Made by a program: the position numbers and the translations under genes | In this document: positions 7,673 through 16,602 of the stretch, piece after piece | How the letters are laid out: each line of letters starts with the position of its first letter | How positions within the stretch are numbered: position 1 is the first letter of the stretch | The notes under the pieces: generated by a model | The model's database searches: none | What the model was told of the DNA's origin: nothing | The model's input: the letters and a program-made list of their open reading frames with translations, nothing else | Source: Sporosarcina ureae | Lineage (GTDB): Bacteria; Bacillota; Bacilli; Bacillales_A; Planococcaceae | DNA: 64,000 nt | Assembly: GCF_002082015.1 (NCBI RefSeq) | Contig: NZ_CP015109.1 | Location: 3,191,001 to 3,255,000, forward strand | Direction of reading: 5' to 3'

Positions 7673-10597
7673 ATGTCAATTTCAATCAATGATAAGATTT
7701 ACAACTTCGAACCAGGGTCAACACTTATTCAAATCATCAATGCAAATAAGATGGAGCACCCACAAATATGTTATTTACCAGAAGTCGACCCGATTCAGAC
7801 ATGTGATACGTGCATTGTCGAAGTGAATGGTAAATTAACACGTGCTTGTTCTACACAAGCAGTTGACGGTATGGATGTTAAGTTAGCGTCCCCGCGTGCA
7901 AAAGAAGCACAAACGGAAGCAATGGATCGGATTTTAGAAAATCATTTATTATATTGTACCGTTTGCGATAATAATAATGGAAACTGTAAAGTACATAATA
8001 CCGTGGCACTTATGGAAGTGGAAGAACAAAAATATCCATACGAGCCGAAATGTTCTAAAGATGCGGTGGATTTCACTCATCCATTCTATCGGTATGATCC
8101 GAATCAATGTATCGCTTGCGGTCAGTGTGTGGAAGTTTGTCAGAACTTACAAGTAAACGAGACACTATCAATCGATTGGGAACGTGATCGGCCGATTGTT
8201 CTATGGGATGGCGGGGCGAAGATTAATGATTCTTCTTGCGTAGGTTGTGGCCATTGTATTACGGTTTGTCCATGTAATGCTTTGATGGAAAAATCGATGC
8301 TTGGTGAAGCTGGATTTATGACGAAGATGAGTGACGAGCTGATGGAGCCCATGGTTGATTTGATCAAGGATGTAGAGCCGGGTTACAGCAGTATCATGGC
8401 AGTTTCCGATGTGGAATCCGCGATGAGAGAATCTACAATCAATAAAACAAAAACTGTCTGCACATTTTGTGGTGTAGGCTGTTCATTCGAAGTCTGGACG
8501 AAAGATCGTACGATATTAAAAATTCAACCGGTTTCCGAAGCGCCAGTCAACCAGATTTCTACTTGTGTCAAAGGGAAATTTGGTTGGGATTTTGTGAATA
8601 GTGAAGAACGCATCACTACTCCTCTTATCCGTAAAGGTGACGACTTTGTTGAAGCTTCATGGGAAGAAGCGTTGGATGTAGTGGCGAAAAACTTAGGTCA
8701 AATTCGTGATGAACATGGTAAAGACGGAGTTGGCGTTATCTCTTCATCAAAAATTACGAATGAAGAGAACTATGTCATTCAAAAATTTGCTCGACAAGTG
8801 TTCGGAACAAATAACGTAGATAACTGTTCCCGTTACTGCCAGTCACCTGCGACAGACGGATTATTCCGTACGGTAGGGATGGGTGGCGACGCTGGAACGA
8901 TTAAAGATATTGCTGAAGCAGGCTTGGTCATCATCGTAGGTGCAAATCCTGCAGAAGGTCATCCTGTTCTTGCGACACGTGTAAAGCGCGCGCATAAGCT
9001 ACACGGTCAAAAGTTAATTGTAGCCGATCTCAGAAAACATGAAATGGCTGAACGCGCAGATATCTTTATGACACCTCAACAAGGAACGGACCAAGTATGG
9101 CTAATGGCAGTGACGAAATACTTAATTGACCAAGGTTGGCATGATCAGCAGTTCATTGAAGAAAATGTTCTTCATTTTGATGACTTTAATGAAGTATTGA
9201 AGCGCTATACACTCGAATATGCAGAAGAAGTAACAGGTGTTTCCAAAGAAGTATTGATTCAAACAGCTGAAATGATTCGTGATGCAGATGGTACATGTAT
9301 CTTATGGGGAATGGGTGTCACGCAAAATACAGGCGGTTCTGATACTTCAGCGGCAATCTCCAATTTATTGCTAGCGTCAGGAAATTACCGTCGTCCTGGC
9401 GCAGGTGCGTATCCTTTGCGCGGACATAACAACGTACAAGGTGCCTGTGATATGGGAAGCTTGCCTGGCTGGTTACCTGGTTATCAGCATATTACAGATG
9501 ATGCAGCACGAGAAAAATTTGAACGGGCTTACGGTGTAGAGATTGAAGGTAAGCCGGGTCTTGACAATATTCAAATGCTTCACTCCATTGATGAAGGTGT
9601 GATGAAGGGGATGTACATTGTAGGAGAAGATATGGCACTGGTGGATTCCAATGCAAACTATGTCCATGATGTACTGTCGAAGCTTGATTTCCTAGTTGTA
9701 CAAGATATCTTCTTCTCACGTACAGCACAATATGCGGACGTCATTTTACCTGCAGTCCCTTCACTCGAAAAAGACGGTACATTCACAAATACGGAACGCC
9801 GTGTACAACGACTGTATAAAGCGTTGCCGAATAAAGGTGACTCTCGTCAAGATTGGTGGATCATCCAAGAAGTTGCAAATCGCTTAGGCGCTAACTGGAA
9901 TTACACGCACCCAAGTGACATTTTCGCTGAAATGACAAGCTTGAGCCCGATGTTTAGGGAAGCTTCTTACGAATTGTTGGAAGGTTGGGGTAGTTTCCTT
10001 TGGGGAAGTCTAGAAGGGAAGAATACGCCACTTCTTTATACTGATGGCTTTAATTTCCCCGATAAGAAAGCACGCTTTGCATTATCGGATTGGATTGAAC
10101 CAGTAAAATTCGCTGATGAATTTGATCTTCACATCAATAACGGCCGTATGCTTGAACATTTCCATGAAGGAAATATGACGAATAAATCTGAAGGGATCCA
10201 AGAGAAAGTTCCCAATATATTTGTAGAGGTTTCTCCTGAATTAGCAAAAGAACGTGGTGTGGTCACAGGTACTTATGTAAGACTGATTTCTCCATACGGA
10301 GCAGTGAAACTTCCTGCACTTGTCACAGATAGAGTACGGAAAAATGAATTATTTTTACCAATGAATTCCGTTGATAAGCAATCTGCAATCAACTTCCTAA
10401 CAGGACCTGCTACTGATGAACGGACGAATACGCCCGCGTACAAGCAGACGAAGGTTCGTATGGAAGTGCTTGAGAAGCAGGGAGATAATCCACTACCTAA
10501 GAGCAACCACCGTGATAAGAAACGCCATCCTCAAAATGGTGTAGAAGTAGAACGGAAATGGAATCGACCAGGATATGTCCAATTAACAGATCAATAA
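7673..10597 (+). CDS. Formate dehydrogenase alpha subunit (Mo/W-bis-MGD, Fe-S)
   Basis: 974 aa. Order of domains: an N-terminal 2Fe-2S domain with Cys33, Cys44, Cys47 and Cys59; a His/Cys segment and two 4Fe-4S ferredoxin motifs (CIACGQCVEVC; CVGCGHCITVCPC); the 4Fe-4S of the molybdopterin domain (CTFCGVGC, about residue 262 on); and the catalytic domain. SRYCQSPAT places Cys389 at the position of the Mo ligand (Sec in E. coli FdhF). It resembles B. subtilis YjgC/YrhE and oxidises formate to CO2, passing electrons to NAD or another carrier. The frame is open to 7637, but GGAGGG before ATG 7673 sets the start. The DUF1641 gene follows 18 nt later. Confidence 0.93.
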   Translation: MSISINDKIYNFEPGSTLIQIINANKMEHPQICYLPEVDPIQTCDTCIVEVNGKLTRACSTQAVDGMDVKLASPRAKEAQTEAMDRILENHLLYCTVCDNNNGNCKVHNTVALMEVEEQKYPYEPKCSKDAVDFTHPFYRYDPNQCIACGQCVEVCQNLQVNETLSIDWERDRPIVLWDGGAKINDSSCVGCGHCITVCPCNALMEKSMLGEAGFMTKMSDELMEPMVDLIKDVEPGYSSIMAVSDVESAMRESTINKTKTVCTFCGVGCSFEVWTKDRTILKIQPVSEAPVNQISTCVKGKFGWDFVNSEERITTPLIRKGDDFVEASWEEALDVVAKNLGQIRDEHGKDGVGVISSSKITNEENYVIQKFARQVFGTNNVDNCSRYCQSPATDGLFRTVGMGGDAGTIKDIAEAGLVIIVGANPAEGHPVLATRVKRAHKLHGQKLIVADLRKHEMAERADIFMTPQQGTDQVWLMAVTKYLIDQGWHDQQFIEENVLHFDDFNEVLKRYTLEYAEEVTGVSKEVLIQTAEMIRDADGTCILWGMGVTQNTGGSDTSAAISNLLLASGNYRRPGAGAYPLRGHNNVQGACDMGSLPGWLPGYQHITDDAAREKFERAYGVEIEGKPGLDNIQMLHSIDEGVMKGMYIVGEDMALVDSNANYVHDVLSKLDFLVVQDIFFSRTAQYADVILPAVPSLEKDGTFTNTERRVQRLYKALPNKGDSRQDWWIIQEVANRLGANWNYTHPSDIFAEMTSLSPMFREASYELLEGWGSFLWGSLEGKNTPLLYTDGFNFPDKKARFALSDWIEPVKFADEFDLHINNGRMLEHFHEGNMTNKSEGIQEKVPNIFVEVSPELAKERGVVTGTYVRLISPYGAVKLPALVTDRVRKNELFLPMNSVDKQSAINFLTGPATDERTNTPAYKQTKVRMEVLEKQGDNPLPKSNHRDKKRHPQNGVEVERKWNRPGYVQLTDQ

Positions 10598-10615
10598 TTA
10601 GTGAGGTGAATATCA

Positions 10616-11104
10616 ATGGCGGCCCCTATAACTTCAATTAAAAGAACTGAACGATCAGAACTGGAAATACAGCAAGAAAAGTTGGCTGAATTACAGAAAC
10701 AAATTGCTGAACAAGAAGCTTCTTTACAAAAAATCATGGAAATTACAGGTGAATTGCATAAGATTGGCGCGTTAGACGCATTACAAGCAATGCTTCATTC
10801 AAAAGAGAAGATTACGGGCATAGCGTTAGGTCAAGTATCGAGAGAACCTATGACAAACCTGCTCAATAATGTGATGGCAGGAGCGGGAATTCTAACTGCT
10901 CTAGATCCGGCTACTATTCAGCAACTTTCAAAAAGTGTACAAAAAGGATTATCTGAAGCGGAGCAAGGGAATGAAGAAGGTCAGAAAACAGGCCTTCTCC
11001 AGTTGATGAAATCCATTAATGATCCTGATATCAATCGTGCGTTAACATTCGGTATGAACTTCCTAAAAGGGATGGGCAAAGGTTTAGAAAAACCTACGGA
11101 GTAA
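10616..11104 (+). CDS. DUF1641 protein, YjgD-like formate dehydrogenase partner
   Basis: 162 aa. A coiled-coil N-terminal half (SELEIQQEKLAELQKQIAEQ, about residues 15-50) precedes the DUF1641 core (LNNVMAGAGILTALDP, INRALTFGMNFLKGMGKGL). In B. subtilis yjgD sits directly behind the formate dehydrogenase gene yjgC, as here, so a structural or assembly role for the dehydrogenase is likely but unproven. GTGAGGTGA gives a moderate ribosome binding site. The spacing of 18 nt indicates co-transcription with the alpha subunit. Confidence 0.85.
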   Translation: MAAPITSIKRTERSELEIQQEKLAELQKQIAEQEASLQKIMEITGELHKIGALDALQAMLHSKEKITGIALGQVSREPMTNLLNNVMAGAGILTALDPATIQQLSKSVQKGLSEAEQGNEEGQKTGLLQLMKSINDPDINRALTFGMNFLKGMGKGLEKPTE

Positions 11105-11133
11105 GATTTTTGCGAAAAACATCACTTTGCTTC

Positions 11134-11205
11134 ATAATGTATTAGAAGAGTTCATACGTTCCCTAGCCTCTCTGGCTGGGGGACGTATTCATTACGTAAC
11201 ATTAT
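11134..11205 (+). promoter_or_regulatory. Structured leader upstream of purU
   Basis: ATACGTTCCCTAGCC (11154-11168) pairs along all 15 positions, two of them G-U, with GGCTGGGGGACGTAT (11174-11188) over a 5-nt loop TCTCT. An outer 7-bp stem, ATAATGT (11134-11140) with ACATTAT (11199-11205), brings the base within 5 nt of the purU Shine-Dalgarno. There is no T-run, so any control would be translational or through RNA processing. It does not match the THF, ZTP or purine riboswitch consensus known to me. Confidence 0.6.
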
Positions 11206-11222
11206 TTGTAGGAGATGAAAAC

Positions 11223-12131
11223 ATGTCGGCCCAAAATAAAATCGCATCACATTTAGAAGAACAATCTACAGCACAGAAAAACATCGGAAGACTGCTTGTG
11301 AAATGCTCGGATCAACCGGGAATCGTATCGGCAGTCTCCACGTTTTTGCTGAAATACGAAGCAAATATCGTAGAGTCTAGCCAATATTCAACTGATCCAG
11401 AAGGTGGCATGTTCTATCTACGCATCGCTTTCCATTTAGACAATCTATTGGAGAGAAAAGAGGAATTGGAAGAGAATTTTAATGATATTGCGAAGCGATA
11501 TGATATGGACTATCATTTTTCATACGCAATAGAATTAAAACGTACAGCAATCTTCGTTTCAAAAGAACCGTATTGCTTAATGGAATTACTATGGGAGTGG
11601 CAGAATGGCGATTTAAATACTGACATCGTTGTGGTGATCAGTAACCATGAAGACGCGCGCGGAATGGTCGAAGCACTTGGTATTCCTTTCTATTACATTC
11701 CAGCGAACAAAGATATTCGCCAAGACGTGGAGAGACAGCAAGTGAAGTTAATGGAAGAATACGATGTGGATGTACTCGTGTTAGCACGTTATATGCAAAT
11801 ACTGACTCCTGAATTTGTTAGTCACTTCCCGAATCAAATTATTAATATTCATCATTCATTCTTACCGGCCTTCATCGGTGCGCGTCCTTACGAAAGAGCT
11901 TTTGGACGCGGTGTAAAACTGATTGGTGCAACGTCACACTATGTAACGAATGATTTGGATGAAGGTCCGATCATTGAACAGGACATCGAGCGCGTGGATC
12001 ACCGTGACGATATTGTTCAATTGAAGAAGATTGGTCGTACTATCGAACGACGTGTTCTTGCACGTGCAGTGAAGTGGCATCTTGAAGATCGAGTGATTGT
12101 AGAGAATAATAAAACGATTGTCTTCCAATAA
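11223..12131 (+). CDS. purU: Formyltetrahydrofolate deformylase
   Basis: 302 aa. It hydrolyses 10-formyl-THF to THF and formate. An N-terminal ACT domain (residues about 18-95; RLLVKCSDQPGIVSAVSTFL) is followed by a formyltransferase fold with VVVISNHEDARGM, LARYMQILTPEFV, the catalytic INIHHSFLPAFIGARPY and GATSHYVTNDLDEGPII. The frame extends upstream to 11127, but AGGAG at 11210-11214 and the family length (about 300) put the start at ATG 11223. Its product formate is the substrate of the dehydrogenase encoded just upstream. Confidence 0.95.
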   Translation: MSAQNKIASHLEEQSTAQKNIGRLLVKCSDQPGIVSAVSTFLLKYEANIVESSQYSTDPEGGMFYLRIAFHLDNLLERKEELEENFNDIAKRYDMDYHFSYAIELKRTAIFVSKEPYCLMELLWEWQNGDLNTDIVVVISNHEDARGMVEALGIPFYYIPANKDIRQDVERQQVKLMEEYDVDVLVLARYMQILTPEFVSHFPNQIINIHHSFLPAFIGARPYERAFGRGVKLIGATSHYVTNDLDEGPIIEQDIERVDHRDDIVQLKKIGRTIERRVLARAVKWHLEDRVIVENNKTIVFQ

Positions 12132-12140
12132 AAGACACGA

Positions 12141-12170
12141 AACCGCCACCCGGATGGGTGGCGGTTTTTT
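12141..12170 (+). terminator. Intrinsic terminator after purU
   Basis: AACCGCCACCC pairs with GGGTGGCGGTT over a GGAT loop, then T6. The T-run contains the stop codon of the convergent YitT-family gene. Confidence 0.95.
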
Positions 12171-13032
12171 AATGTATAGGTGACTTGAAAGTCGCTCCGT
12201 GCGTTTCTTGTGTGTTCATGATGGTCAGGAATGCAGACGGATCTATATCGGTAGTGATTTGCTTGAGTTTTGAAATTTCCAGCCTTGTCACGACCACATA
12301 AATGACATCTTTTTCGTTATCTGTATACCCACCACGACCGTGCAACTTCGTAATACTACGGCCCAGCCGTAAACGAATCGCTTCACCAAGTTCTTCATAT
12401 TCATCCGAGATAATAAAGACCGCTTTGGTCTCGTCTAGCCCTTGAATGACAATGTCAATTGCTTTTGAAGCGATATAATATGTAATGATGGAGTACATCG
12501 CTTTTTCGGGCCCAAGTACAAACCCTGCCCATCCAAAGATGAAGAGGTTGAAGAACATGACGAATTCCCCGACACTGTATGGGATTTTTTTGGTTAGTAA
12601 GATCCCGAGAATCTCCGTTCCATCTAGCGCCCCACCGTTACGTATGATGGTTCCTACACCCGCCCCCAGCAATAATCCTCCGAAGACTGTCGCGAGCAAT
12701 GAATCGGTTACAAACGGTCCTAATTTTTTAAGAGGAAACTCCACGAGAGCAAGTAAGGCAATCGCATAGGAAGAGGAGAAGAAGAAGTTCTTGCCAATAT
12801 GTTTATACCCAAAGAACAGGAAAGGCAAGTTTAAGATCAAAATCAAAATCCCAAAAGGTACTCCTGAAATGAAATTTAATATTAGTGCGATCCCGATGAT
12901 ACCTCCATCGATTACGGAGTTAGGGATAAGAAATAAATCTAGCGCTACTGCTGTAATTACTACACCAATCGAAATGAATAAATAGCGTCTTAGTAAATGC
13001 CCTATAGTCTCTCTTTTATGTTGTTTGTTCAT
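12169..13032 (-). CDS. YitT-family membrane protein (DUF161 + DUF2179)
   Basis: 287 aa. Five or six hydrophobic helices fill residues about 15-190 ([59 protein letters not shown]). A cytosolic ferredoxin-like DUF2179 domain follows ([36 protein letters not shown]). B. subtilis has several paralogues (YitT, YqfU, YvjA, YebE, YpjC). The transported substrate is not known. ATG follows AGGGGAG. The last codon overlaps the T-run of the purU terminator. Confidence 0.9.
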   Translation of the reverse strand: MNKQHKRETIGHLLRRYLFISIGVVITAVALDLFLIPNSVIDGGIIGIALILNFISGVPFGILILILNLPFLFFGYKHIGKNFFFSSSYAIALLALVEFPLKKLGPFVTDSLLATVFGGLLLGAGVGTIIRNGGALDGTEILGILLTKKIPYSVGEFVMFFNLFIFGWAGFVLGPEKAMYSIITYYIASKAIDIVIQGLDETKAVFIISDEYEELGEAIRLRLGRSITKLHGRGGYTDNEKDVIYVVVTRLEISKLKQITTDIDPSAFLTIMNTQETHGATFKSPIH

Positions 13033-13135
13033 AAAACTCCCCTTTTGGAAACGTGTTTATTCTATCTTACCGGAATTTTTGTAAAGAAAGTAGTAGAATT
13101 ATAAGGTTTTCAATTTTACTTCTGAATTACGCGAT

Positions 13136-13164
13136 GAATCTTTTACTCTGCACGGACATAAGAT
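13136..13164 (+). promoter_or_regulatory. Candidate sigma-E promoter for prkA
   Basis: GAATCTT (13136-13142), a 14-nt spacer, then CATAAGAT (13157-13164), compared with the sigma-E consensus KMATATT and CATACAMT. The predicted transcript start is about 22-28 nt before the start codon. prkA is in the sigma-E regulon of B. subtilis, which fits. Confidence 0.55.
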
Positions 13165-13192
13165 AATACATCATAGCCTAATTGGAGGAGAT

Positions 13193-15091
13193 ATGTTGGA
13201 TATTATTCGTCAGTTGCATAATTATCGCAAAGAAGAAAACGAGTTGAAATGGGAAGGTACATTTTTGGAGTATCTAGAATTAATAAAAGAGCGTAAAGAA
13301 GTGGCACAAACCGCTCATTCACGTATTTATGAAATGATAAAAAGCGCAGGAATTGAAAAGAAAGATGGCAAGAAAGTCTATAATTTTTTTGATGAAGAGT
13401 TATTTGGTCTGGAAGAGTCTATAGAACGGTTAGTAGAAGAGTATTTTCATCCAGCAGCAAAGCGCTTAGATGTAAAGAAGCGCGTACTGCTATTGATGGG
13501 ACCTGTTAGTGGTGGTAAATCTACCATTGTAACAATGTTGAAGCGTGGATTAGAAGCTTATTCCCGTACGGATGAGGGAGCGGTGTATGCTATCAAGGGA
13601 TGTCCTATGCATGAGGACCCATTGCACTTAATTCCAGAATCATTGAGGAAGTCGTTTTTTGAAGAGTATGGAATACGAATTGAAGGCAGCTTATCGCCTT
13701 TAAATCAATTGCGTCTTGAAGAAGAATTTGAAGGAAAGATTGAAGATGTAATAGTGGAACGTGTTTTGTTCTCAGAAGACCGCCGCGTGGGGATTGGAAC
13801 GTTTACACCATCCGACCCGAAGTCGCAAGACATTGCCGACTTGACAGGAAGCATAGACTTCTCGACTATTGCTGAATATGGTTCAGAGTCAGATCCACGT
13901 GCATACCGTTTTGATGGGGAATTGAATAAAGCGAATCGCGGTATGATGGAATTCCAAGAAATGCTGAAGCTCGATGAAAAGTTTCTTTGGCATTTATTGT
14001 CCCTGACACAGGAAGGGAATTTTAAAGCAGGAAGATTTGCGCTAATAAGTGCAGATGAACTGATCGTTGCGCATACGAATGAAACGGAATATCGTTCATT
14101 TATTAGTAATAAAAAGAACGAAGCGCTTCACTCAAGATTGATTGTCATTCCAGTTCCGTACAATCTGAAAGTAAGTGCGGAAGAAAAGATTTATGAAAAA
14201 ATGATTCGTGAAAGTGATATGGCACATGTCCACATTGCGCCGCATGCATTGCGAGTGGCCGCTATTTTTTCTGTTTTAACACGCTTGAAAGCATCCAAAA
14301 AACAGGGCATTGATCGTTTGAAGAAATTGCGCCTGTACGATGGACAGAATGTGGAAGGATTCAACGATGCAGATGCAGAAGAACTAAAGAACGAATTTAT
14401 AGATGAAGGCATGGACGGAATCGATCCACGCTACGTCATCAACCGTATTTCTTCTGCAATTATTCGAAAAGAAGTACCAAGCATCAATGCACTGGATGTA
14501 CTGCGTTCATTAAAAGACGGCTTTGATCAACACGCTTCCATTTCGAGTGAAGATCGTGATACGTATATGAACTATATTTCGATGGCACGAAAAGAGTATG
14601 ATGAAATTGCGAAAAAAGAAGTCCAAAAAGCTTTCGTCTATTCCTATGAAGAGTCTGCAAAAACGTTAATGGATAATTACTTGGATAATGTTGAAGCGTA
14701 CTGCAATAAAAATAAATTACGGGACGCGCTAACTGGGGAAGAAATTAATCCTGATGAAAAGTTGATGCGTTCGCTAGAAGAACAGATAGGAATTTCAGAA
14801 AATGCGAAAAAGGCATTTCGAGAAGAAATCCTAATCCGTATTTCCGCATACGCGAGAAAACACCAACGCTTTGACTACCGTTCCCACGATCGTTTGCGTG
14901 AAGCAATACAGAAAAAATTGTTCACTGATCTAAAAGACGTTGTGAAAATCACTACAACTTCTACAACGCCAGACGAGACACAACTGAAGAAAATGAATGA
15001 AGTCGTAGCACGGCTAGTGGACGAACACGGCTACAACTCCGTTTCGGCCAACGACTTGCTGCGCTACGTTGGAAGTTTGTTAAATCGGTAA
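13193..15091 (+). CDS. prkA: PrkA serine protein kinase / AAA-type ATPase
   Basis: 632 aa (B. subtilis 631). The AAA N-terminal domain carries the P-loop GPVSGGKST (about residues 102-110). The C-terminal half is the PrkA kinase-like domain. Diagnostic segments are RVGIGTFTPSDPKSQDIADL, ELNKANRGMMEFQEM and LPHAL-like IAPHALRVAAIFSVLTRL. It is the YeaG homologue and acts in the mother cell during sporulation. GGAGGAG lies 2 nt before the ATG at 13193 and 5 nt before TTG 13196; the latter would give MDIIRQL, closer to the B. subtilis N-terminus, so the exact start is open. yhbH and spoVR follow. Confidence 0.95.
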   Translation: MLDIIRQLHNYRKEENELKWEGTFLEYLELIKERKEVAQTAHSRIYEMIKSAGIEKKDGKKVYNFFDEELFGLEESIERLVEEYFHPAAKRLDVKKRVLLLMGPVSGGKSTIVTMLKRGLEAYSRTDEGAVYAIKGCPMHEDPLHLIPESLRKSFFEEYGIRIEGSLSPLNQLRLEEEFEGKIEDVIVERVLFSEDRRVGIGTFTPSDPKSQDIADLTGSIDFSTIAEYGSESDPRAYRFDGELNKANRGMMEFQEMLKLDEKFLWHLLSLTQEGNFKAGRFALISADELIVAHTNETEYRSFISNKKNEALHSRLIVIPVPYNLKVSAEEKIYEKMIRESDMAHVHIAPHALRVAAIFSVLTRLKASKKQGIDRLKKLRLYDGQNVEGFNDADAEELKNEFIDEGMDGIDPRYVINRISSAIIRKEVPSINALDVLRSLKDGFDQHASISSEDRDTYMNYISMARKEYDEIAKKEVQKAFVYSYEESAKTLMDNYLDNVEAYCNKNKLRDALTGEEINPDEKLMRSLEEQIGISENAKKAFREEILIRISAYARKHQRFDYRSHDRLREAIQKKLFTDLKDVVKITTTSTTPDETQLKKMNEVVARLVDEHGYNSVSANDLLRYVGSLLNR

Positions 15092-15128
15092 ATTAAAAAT
15101 GTGAATAAAATGGGTGTCTGTAACGGAA

Positions 15129-15194
15129 TGGCAACTCGTGACTAGGTACACTTGCCAGTAGACACGGCAATTTCTACGTAGTTATGCGTTGCCA
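15129..15194 (+). other. Possible structured RNA between prkA and yhbH
   Basis: TGGCAAC (15129-15135) pairs with GTTGCCA (15188-15194). Inside, TTGCC (15152-15156) pairs with GGCAA (15166-15170), and CTACGTAG is self-complementary. A further 7-bp hairpin ATTTCTG-TTT-CAGAAAT follows at 15284-15300. This is the gene-free stretch 15092-15441; no ORF with a ribosome binding site is visible in it. Confidence 0.4.
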
Positions 15195-15320
15195 CTATTA
15201 TAGTGATGTAAGTTATTTATGTGTAAATTAAGGTCTAACTTTAATGGCTATTAATCAGTATCATCCATTCACGTTGCATGGAAATTTCTGTTTCAGAAAT
15301 ACAGCAGGTATATGGAAGTT

Positions 15321-15362
15321 AAAACTAAGAGACCTCAAATCATGAGGTCTCTTTTTAGTTTT
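15321..15362 (+). terminator. Terminator downstream of prkA
   Basis: AAAACTAAGAGACCTC pairs with GAGGTCTCTTTTTAGTTTT over an ATCAT-type loop. It is nearly symmetric, so it may work on both strands. It separates prkA from the yhbH promoter. Confidence 0.8.
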
Positions 15363-15375
15363 GTTACCGTTTTGT

Positions 15376-15403
15376 CAATATTCAATCAGCTATCGCATAT
15401 GAT
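15376..15403 (+). promoter_or_regulatory. Candidate sigma-E promoter for yhbH-spoVR
   Basis: CAATATT (15376-15382), a 13-nt spacer and CATATGAT (15396-15403). The elements fit sigma-E but the spacer is 1 nt short of the usual 14. yhbH is a sigma-E target in B. subtilis. Confidence 0.4.
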
Positions 15404-15441
15404 AAGGAAACAAATTGTTCGAGAGATAGGCGGGGATACGA

Positions 15442-16602
15442 GTGGAAGAAAACCAGAAAAGTCGATTCGTTGTCACTGAAGAAAATTGGTCTCTCCATCG
15501 CAAAGGCCACCAGGATCAGCAACGCCACTTAGATAAAATAAACGAAGTGTTAAAAAGTAACTTACCTGATTTAATTAGTGAAGAGAATATTATACTTTCA
15601 AATGGAAAAGACATGGTCAAAATACCAATTCGTTCATTAGATGAATTTAAAATTCGCTACAATCATGATAAGTCCAAGCACGTTGGCCAAGGTGAAGGCG
15701 ACAGTGCGGTAGGCGACGTTGTGGCGCAAGGAGAAAAGAAGGCGCAAGCAGGAAAAGGAAAAGAAGCAGGTGACCAGCCAGGGCAAGATATCTATGAAAC
15801 AGAAGTCTCGATAGAAGAGTTGGAAGAGATGTTCTTTAAAGAATTGGAACTACCAGACTTGGAACAAAAAGAACAATCTGTCACAACGATTGAAGACATT
15901 GATTTTACAGACATTCGTAAGAAAGGGTTAATCGGTAATATAGATAAAAAAAGGACTTTGCTATCTGCCATTAAACGTAATGCGATGAATGGAAAAGCTG
16001 AAATCGCACCGATTCTGGAAGATGATCTACGCTTTAAAACGTGGAATCCTGTGGAAAAACCACAATCTAAAGCCGTTGTCATTGCCATGATGGACACGAG
16101 TGGTTCAATGGGGAAATTTGAGAAGTATATGGCGCGAAGTTTCTTCTTTTGGATGACGAAGTTTTTACGGACAAAGTATGAAACGGTGGAAATTGAGTTC
16201 ATTGCGCATCATACGGAAGCGAAAGTAGTGTCAGAGGAAAATTTCTTCAACAAAGGAGAAAGTGGTGGAACGAGATGTTCATCTGCTTACAGAAAAGCGC
16301 TTGAAGTTATTAAAGAATCCTATCCACCAACTAGTTATAATATCTATCCAGTACATTTCTCAGACGGAGAGAATATGACGAGTGACAATAAAAAATGCTT
16401 AGAACACGTGGATGAATTATTGGCGATATCGAACATGTTTGGATATGCCGAAGTCAATGAACACCGTAGAATGTCTACGTTAATGTCTGCGTATAAATCA
16501 ATTGAACATCCCAAATTCAATTACTATATTTTACAAAAAAATCGCGATGTCTACTTTGCGCTCAAGAAGTTCTTCGAAAAGCGAACGGAGGGATTACGCT
16601 GA
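15442..16602 (+). CDS. yhbH: YhbH, sporulation protein (YeaH family, DUF444)
   Basis: 386 aa (B. subtilis 392). The N-terminus [20 protein letters not shown] is typical of the family. The centre is Gly/Lys/Gln-rich and low complexity (about residues 85-110). The C-terminal half is a von Willebrand A-like domain with a MIDAS DxSxS, read as MDTSGSMG. The role is unknown, but it works with PrkA and SpoVR (E. coli YeaG-YeaH-YcgB). The GTG start at 15442 is preceded by a weak GCGGGGA. Its stop codon TGA overlaps the proposed CTG start of spoVR. Confidence 0.95.
   Translation: MEENQKSRFVVTEENWSLHRKGHQDQQRHLDKINEVLKSNLPDLISEENIILSNGKDMVKIPIRSLDEFKIRYNHDKSKHVGQGEGDSAVGDVVAQGEKKAQAGKGKEAGDQPGQDIYETEVSIEELEEMFFKELELPDLEQKEQSVTTIEDIDFTDIRKKGLIGNIDKKRTLLSAIKRNAMNGKAEIAPILEDDLRFKTWNPVEKPQSKAVVIAMMDTSGSMGKFEKYMARSFFFWMTKFLRTKYETVEIEFIAHHTEAKVVSEENFFNKGESGGTRCSSAYRKALEVIKESYPPTSYNIYPVHFSDGENMTSDNKKCLEHVDELLAISNMFGYAEVNEHRRMSTLMSAYKSIEHPKFNYYILQKNRDVYFALKKFFEKRTEGLR

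Noticed and set aside
11127..11222. 32-codon N-terminal extension of purU from TTG 11127
   Set aside because: It would be translated through a 15-bp hairpin, has no ribosome binding site and exceeds the family length.
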